This document shows positions 60,594 through 64,000 of a stretch of 64,000 nucleotides of DNA, piece by piece (position 1 is the first letter of the stretch; every line of letters starts with the position of its first letter). The stretch is from Mesorhizobium kowhaii. GTDB taxonomy: Bacteria > Pseudomonadota > Alphaproteobacteria > Rhizobiales > Rhizobiaceae. The position numbers were made by a program, and so were the translations under genes. The notes under the pieces are model-generated. The model was given only the letters and a program-made list of their open reading frames with translations. It had not been told where the DNA came from and ran no database searches. Location of the stretch: the NCBI RefSeq assembly GCF_003253745.1, contig NZ_MZXV01000085.1, positions 248,001-312,000 of the forward strand. Reading direction: 5' to 3'.

Positions 60594-61460
60594 ATGTATA
60601 CAATCACCGGCATTACCGGCAAAGTTGGTGGCGCCTTGGCGCGTGCTTTGCTTGCAAAGGGTCAGCCTGTCCGCGCTGTTGTGCGCGACGCGGCAAAGGG
60701 CCAGCAATGGGCGGCACTCGGTTGTGAGGTCGCGGTCGCCGCCATGGAGGATGCCGTAGCGCTGACCGAAGCCTTCAACGGTGCAACGGCCCTATTTATC
60801 CTGCCACCGCCGGTGTTCGATCCCGAGCCCGGCTATCCCGAAGCGCAAGCGGTCATCGACAGCGTCGCGGCGGCGTTGAAAGCCTCAAGACCCGCGCGGG
60901 TCGTCTGCCTGTCGACCGTCGGCGCCGATGCGGTTCAGGACAATCTGCTGTCACAGCGCACGATGATGGAGGCCGCGCTGAGCGCGCTCCCGGCGGCACT
61001 CACCTTCCTGCGGCCCGCCTGGTTTCTCGACAATGCCGTCTGGGATGTGACATCGGCCCGTGAAACGGGGCTGATCCAAAGTTTCCTGGTGCCGACGGAC
61101 AGGGCGCTGCCGATGGTTGCCGCCGAGGATGTCGGGCGAGCGGCGGCGGAACTCATCCAGCAGGACTGGACCGGCATACGCATTGTCGAACTGGAAGGCC
61201 CGGCCCGCGTATCTCCTGACGACCTTGCCGCAGCTTTCGCCGCTGTACTTGGCAAGCCGGTGCGCGCCATGCCGGTGCCGCGCGAAACCTGGGAAACGCT
61301 TTTCCGTTCGCAAGGCATGAAGAACCCGCAACCGCGCCTGCGCATGCTCGATGGCTTCAATGAGGGCTGGATCGCATTCTCCGACGAAACGAAGACGATC
61401 AAGGGAATGACAGATGCGACGGCCGTGGTTGCGGCTCTCGTCGCGGGCATAGGCGCCTAG
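60594..61460 (+). CDS. NmrA-like NAD(P)-binding protein
   Basis: A 288-residue atypical short-chain dehydrogenase. TGITGKVGGALARALL (residues 4-19) binds the dinucleotide, and the chain ends in an NmrA-type C-terminal lobe (RLRMLDGFNEGWIAFSDE). Relatives include NADPH-sensing NmrA and quinone reductase QorB. GGAG precedes ATG 60594. It is divergent from a LysR gene. Confidence 0.88.
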   Translation: MYTITGITGKVGGALARALLAKGQPVRAVVRDAAKGQQWAALGCEVAVAAMEDAVALTEAFNGATALFILPPPVFDPEPGYPEAQAVIDSVAAALKASRPARVVCLSTVGADAVQDNLLSQRTMMEAALSALPAALTFLRPAWFLDNAVWDVTSARETGLIQSFLVPTDRALPMVAAEDVGRAAAELIQQDWTGIRIVELEGPARVSPDDLAAAFAAVLGKPVRAMPVPRETWETLFRSQGMKNPQPRLRMLDGFNEGWIAFSDETKTIKGMTDATAVVAALVAGIGA

Positions 61461-61481
61461 ATCTCGTGGAATATGAGAGGA

Positions 61482-61558
<77 letters not shown>

Positions 61559-61681
61559 AACGGTCTGTTGCCTATTCATTTCGGTGTTGCATGGCAAGTG
61601 CAAAAACCTTGCCGCCGTGCGCATTGCGCAGTAATGACGACGAAGGGTGGCGATGCTGCCTTGCACAATAACGAGGTGGCC

Positions 61682-61987
61682 ATGTCCGCGCGCATTTTCA
61701 GCCCAGCCAAAACCGCGATGCAGTCCGGTAAGGCCAAGACCGGCCATTGGGTGCTGGAATTCGATCCTGAGATGCGCAAGAAGATTGATCCCCTGATGGG
61801 CTACACCACGTCGGGAGACATGAGGAGCCAGATCAGGCTCACCTTCGACACGAGGGAAGAGGCGGTGGCCTACGCCGAAAAGGAAGCGCTCGCCTACCGC
61901 GTCGAGGAGCCGAAAGAGACCAAGCGCCGCCAGATTTCCTATGCGGAGAATTTCCGCTATGACCGCAGGACGCCCTGGACGCATTGA
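61682..61987 (+). CDS. NDUFS4-like ETC complex I accessory subunit
   Basis: A 101-residue protein similar to the NDUFS4/NADH-ubiquinone oxidoreductase 18-kDa accessory subunit found in alphaproteobacteria. The segment SGKAKTGHWVLEFDPEMRKK followed by PLMGYTTSGDMRSQIRLTF is diagnostic, and SYAENFRYDRRTPWTH ends the protein. It associates with complex I on the cytoplasmic face. ATG 61682 starts the conserved part; the open frame upstream reads through the tRNA-Pro region. Confidence 0.93.
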   Translation: MSARIFSPAKTAMQSGKAKTGHWVLEFDPEMRKKIDPLMGYTTSGDMRSQIRLTFDTREEAVAYAEKEALAYRVEEPKETKRRQISYAENFRYDRRTPWTH

Positions 61988-62033
61988 CCGGCGGCTAGCG
62001 CCAAGTATCCAGCCGGCCCAGCGGCCGGCCAGC

Positions 62034-62110
62034 GGTCCCGTAGCTCAGCTGGATAGAGCACCGGCCTTCTAAGCCGATGGTCACAGGTTCGAATCCTGTC
62101 GGGATCGCCA
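62034..62110 (+). tRNA. tRNA-Arg (anticodon TCT)
   Basis: A 77-base cloverleaf: GGTCCCG pairs with CGGGATC, the D-arm is TAGCTCAGCTGGATAGAGCA, the loop CTTCTAA gives anticodon TCT, the T-arm is CAGGTTCGAATCCTG, and the end is GCCA. Its 3-prime end is a common integration site. Confidence 0.97.
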
Positions 62111-62203
62111 ATAATTTCAAGTAGTTAGACGGAATTTGGCACTGCTCCGTCTCTTCAATAATCGCCCGTGTCAGCACCATGTCAGCAGCCTTGCAACGAG
62201 AAA

Positions 62204-62220
62204 GCCCGCCTATCGCGGGC
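62204..62220. repeat. Short GCCCGC hairpin, copy 1
   Basis: AAAGCCCGCC-tatc-GCGGGC forms a small stem between tRNA-Arg and the Zn-ribbon gene. Confidence 0.5.
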
Positions 62221-62301
62221 CGCCTGCCGGCCGGTTCCAATTGCGGTGCCAATCCTTTCCTGCGACTATCGGCAGGTCCGACACGGACGCGAGGTGTTGC
62301 T

Positions 62302-62634
62302 ATGCAAGGGTTTGCTGCGAAACTCGTTGTTCGCGCGAAGGAAAAAGCGCTCGCCCAGGCCGCGCACGGAGAAACACTGCGAAACCAAATCGCGGAAACC
62401 TACAAAAGTCTGGCTGAGTTGTCCGAGCATCTCAAGGCGTCAGATATGGCTGCCGAGCGCCTAAAAATTTACAAGCCGAAGTACGGAAGCGATTACTCCT
62501 GCCCAATCTGTTGGCAGGAACGCGGCGCTATCAAGTGGCTCCTTTTCGTGGAGGAGCCAGACCATGCTTACCATTGCAAGATCTGCGGCTTCAAAGAAGC
62601 CGACGATGGGCAATTGAAAAAGCCCGCCACCTGA
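62302..62634 (+). CDS. Zinc-ribbon hypothetical protein, accessory region
   Basis: A 110-residue protein. The N-terminal half is helical and charged (RAKEKALAQAAHGETLRNQI). The C-terminal half has two CxxC pairs, CPICW (67, 70) and CKICG (92, 95), that should bind one zinc. GAGG precedes the ATG. It is the first gene after tRNA-Arg and belongs to the style of small unknown genes found on prophages and islands. A hairpin overlaps its end. Confidence 0.65.
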   Translation: MQGFAAKLVVRAKEKALAQAAHGETLRNQIAETYKSLAELSEHLKASDMAAERLKIYKPKYGSDYSCPICWQERGAIKWLLFVEEPDHAYHCKICGFKEADDGQLKKPAT

Positions 62635-62648
62635 GAGGGCAGCGGGCG
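62621..62648. repeat. GCCCGC hairpin, copy 2
   Basis: GCCCGC (62622-62627) and GCGGGC (62642-62647) enclose CACCTGAGAGGGCA. It overlaps the stop of the Zn-ribbon gene and may act as its terminator. Confidence 0.5.
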
Positions 62649-62778
62649 CTAGTTCGGGAGGACGGGCTCCCCTTTGCCCGTGAATAACGCTACGCCCCAC
62701 TTAGCTCGATAATAAGCTCGCGCAGGTTGAAGCTCTGCATATTCAAGCAGCGTGACTTTTCTGCCACAAGATAAGGAA

Positions 62779-62804
62779 AGCCCGCCACCGTGAGGCAGCG
62801 GGCT
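62779..62804 (-). terminator. GCCCGC hairpin, copy 3, probable terminator
   Basis: AGCCCGC (62779-62785) and GCGGGCT (62798-62804) enclose CACCGTGAGGCA, nearly the same as copy 2. It lies 23 bases after the stop of the leftward 185-residue gene; on that strand TTTCC follows. Confidence 0.5.
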
Positions 62805-62826
62805 AGGTCGGCAAATTTGCCGATGT

Positions 62827-63384
62827 TCAGTTACGCTCTTTCGGCGTCAGAGCGCTTATCAACTGCACCTGATCAAAGTCGTCCCATTCGATGAACGTCC
62901 TGCACGATGCCATGAACTCGCCCTTGCGCGCGGCTTCGGCCATGTTCGTCGGCCGATGATCGAACAGGGCTTGGCGCGTCTTGGTGACGAGTGCGTTCGC
63001 CCGCGCCACGGCCGGCGACTTCGGGTTATCGCCGGGCGTGGCATCATAATGCCGCAGAGCCTCCACATGCGCGGCGATCAAGGTCCCGAGTTGACCAGCG
63101 ATGGGCAAACCGCCTTCGCCGCGTTCGTTGTCCCAAACCTCGTAATAGGCTTTCTTCAATTTGTGCGTCATCGCCTCTGCCTGACAGGCAATGAAGAAAA
63201 GGTGGTTGGCCTCACCATCGGTCAGCACGTGATTGGAGCCTTCGGCCAATTTGTCGGTTAGGTGCATATGTTCCATCATGTTCACGAGAACGTCGAGCAT
63301 GTTGTCCGCGTCACAGATCAGCGGCTCCAGATTAAAGAAGGTCATCTTTTCCTTGGTGGTGGCGGCCGTCGTCATGGTGTTCAT
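62827..63384 (-). CDS. Hypothetical protein, accessory region
   Basis: A 185-residue, mostly helical protein. It contains DNMLDVLVNMMEHMHLTDKL and EANHLFFIACQAEAMTHKLK, segments rich in Met and His, but no recognised domain. The fold could be a four-helix bundle. Its start is divergent from the XRE gene, with two identical operators between them, so it is probably under that repressor. It looks typical of prophage or island genes. Confidence 0.7.
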   Translation of the reverse strand: MNTMTTAATTKEKMTFFNLEPLICDADNMLDVLVNMMEHMHLTDKLAEGSNHVLTDGEANHLFFIACQAEAMTHKLKKAYYEVWDNERGEGGLPIAGQLGTLIAAHVEALRHYDATPGDNPKSPAVARANALVTKTRQALFDHRPTNMAEAARKGEFMASCRTFIEWDDFDQVQLISALTPKERN

Positions 63385-63412
63385 GCTATTGCTCCCTTTG
63401 TCGCGTTATGCG

Positions 63413-63461
63413 ATACCTGAGGTATTATTTATCTTAGAGGCATTGTCAATACCTGAGGTAT
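63413..63461. promoter_or_regulatory. Two identical 13-bp operators in divergent promoter
   Basis: ATACCTGAGGTAT occurs at 63413-63425 and 63449-63461, with centres 36 bases apart. Each is a perfect palindrome around the central G. On the minus strand TTGACA (63445-63450) lies between them, with the first copy over the expected -10. The second copy sits just before the XRE start. Confidence 0.8.
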
Positions 63462-63465
63462 CAAA

Positions 63466-63714
63466 GTGAATGCGCTTACGAGCGAACAAGTTAGGGCTGC
63501 GAGGGCGCTAATCCGGTGGGAACAACGTGACCTGGCAGCCGCGTCGATGGTCTCGTTGCCCTCGATAAAACGGCTCGAAACGCAATTTGGTCCGCTCGCT
63601 GCACAAGAGCGTACTGTGGACGCAATCCGCCGCGCCCTCGAAGCGGCCGGCGTCGAGTTCATCGCCGAGAACGGCGGCGGCGCCGGGGTGAGGCTGCGGA
63701 AGGGCGGCGGATGA
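63466..63714 (+). CDS. Small XRE-family repressor
   Basis: An 82-residue helix-turn-helix protein. TSEQVRAARALIRWEQRDLA starts a Cro/C1-type domain, followed by AASMVSLPSIKRLETQFG (recognition helix) and a short C-terminal helix with AIRRALEAAGVEFIAENG, the usual end in this group. The GTG at 63466 lies five bases after the second operator. It very likely represses itself and the divergent 185-residue gene. Confidence 0.85.
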   Translation: MNALTSEQVRAARALIRWEQRDLAAASMVSLPSIKRLETQFGPLAAQERTVDAIRRALEAAGVEFIAENGGGAGVRLRKGGG

Positions 63715-63734
63715 CGCTTCCCACGACACGCCCG

Positions 63735-63842
63735 TCAAAGTCGTATTGTCCAATCCGCCAAGTCCGGCGCGTACCACAGATAGACAACAATCAGGATCAG
63801 CACCGCTAGCATAATCCAGAGCGTGATTGTCAGCCTGTCCAT
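63735..63842 (-). CDS. 35-residue single-pass membrane protein
   Basis: A small frame starting MDRLTITLWIMLAVL, with one 19-residue hydrophobic helix, then a tail ending LADWTIRL. The amphipathic and aromatic boundary residues fit a genuine membrane peptide. No strong ribosome-binding site is visible. It may be a small phage-type or toxin-like membrane protein, but nothing confirms that. Confidence 0.4.
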   Translation of the reverse strand: MDRLTITLWIMLAVLILIVVYLWYAPDLADWTIRL

Positions 63843-63919
63843 GGGCGGTTAGGTAATCAGTCAGCACCCGCACCGCAATTCAAATGGTCGTGGATCATCA
63901 CCTCGTGAAGCGTTGCCCC

Positions 63920-64000
63920 CTAGCTCATCAGCGTGATCTTCGGATCGATGTAAAAGGTCGACGACGCGCCAGAAATTGCCTGGCCGGATTGCGGCTCTAC
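63920..64000 (-). CDS. C-terminal end of a gene entering from the right
   Basis: The last 26 codons of a leftward frame, ending SSTFYIDPKITLMS before a TAG. The gene extends beyond the window. The segment is too short to identify. Confidence 0.45.
   Translation of the reverse strand, partial: VEPQSGQAISGASSTFYIDPKITLMS

Noticed and set aside
63857..63898. 13-codon frame with a GAGGTG site between the last two leftward genes
   Set aside because: Too short to separate from chance, with no similarity to a known leader peptide.

Overview
The window looks like chromosomal DNA of a Rhizobiales alphaproteobacterium, most likely Mesorhizobium. Supporting signs are the high GC content, a Ros/MucR-type regulator, an Omp25-like barrel protein, HdaA, a short NDUFS4-like complex I subunit, three tandem DUF680-like secreted proteins, and several rhizobial palindromic intergenic repeats. 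Coding density is high and many neighbours overlap by 4 bp. No rRNA, CRISPR array or intact insertion sequence was seen.

Layout. 1-7 kb: the start of a sugar-nucleotide epimerase, rlmJ, TetR and EamA, a LysE exporter, a winged-helix regulator and a histone H1-like protein. 7-16 kb: a GST, a GFA protein, and a carbohydrate-type ABC importer whose operon also encodes a cyclase-family hydrolase and an amidase, with a ROK regulator next to it; then an outer-membrane barrel. 16-24 kb: housekeeping genes (pteridine-reductase-like SDR, uvrC, pgsA, moaD, moaE, ndk), a lipoprotein-like META protein and a decayed XRE regulator. 24-31 kb: GST, DinB, GNAT, a LysR/2OG-dioxygenase/EamA group, a MucR-like regulator and an ABC-F ATPase. 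32-40 kb: a molybdopterin oxidoreductase, a flavin monooxygenase, and an Lrp-linked amino-acid catabolic operon (diaminopropionate ammonia-lyase, two M20 hydrolases, an arginase-family enzyme). 41-49 kb: a UvrD-like helicase, dapB, an SsuABC/TauABC-type ABC importer and a TctDE-like two-component system. 49-57 kb: the DUF680-like triplet, a SixA-like phosphatase, purN and purM, an inserted-looking methyltransferase, a second CDP-alcohol phosphatidyltransferase, an AI-2E transporter and hdaA. 57-61.5 kb: a TetR-controlled SnoaL/oxidoreductase pair and a divergent LysR/NmrA pair. 61.5-64 kb: tRNA-Pro, an NDUFS4-like gene and tRNA-Arg. The DNA to the right of tRNA-Arg looks accessory: small unknown proteins, a Zn-ribbon protein, and a small XRE repressor with paired operators.

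Functionally, most of the window is transport plus matched catabolism or regulation. The importer/cyclase/amidase operon and the Lrp-dpaL-M20-M20-arginase operon are the best candidates for incompletely described pathways. The DUF680-like triplet and the small genes beyond tRNA-Arg are the best candidates for lineage-specific biology. All functions are inferred by reading the sequence; no database search was possible.
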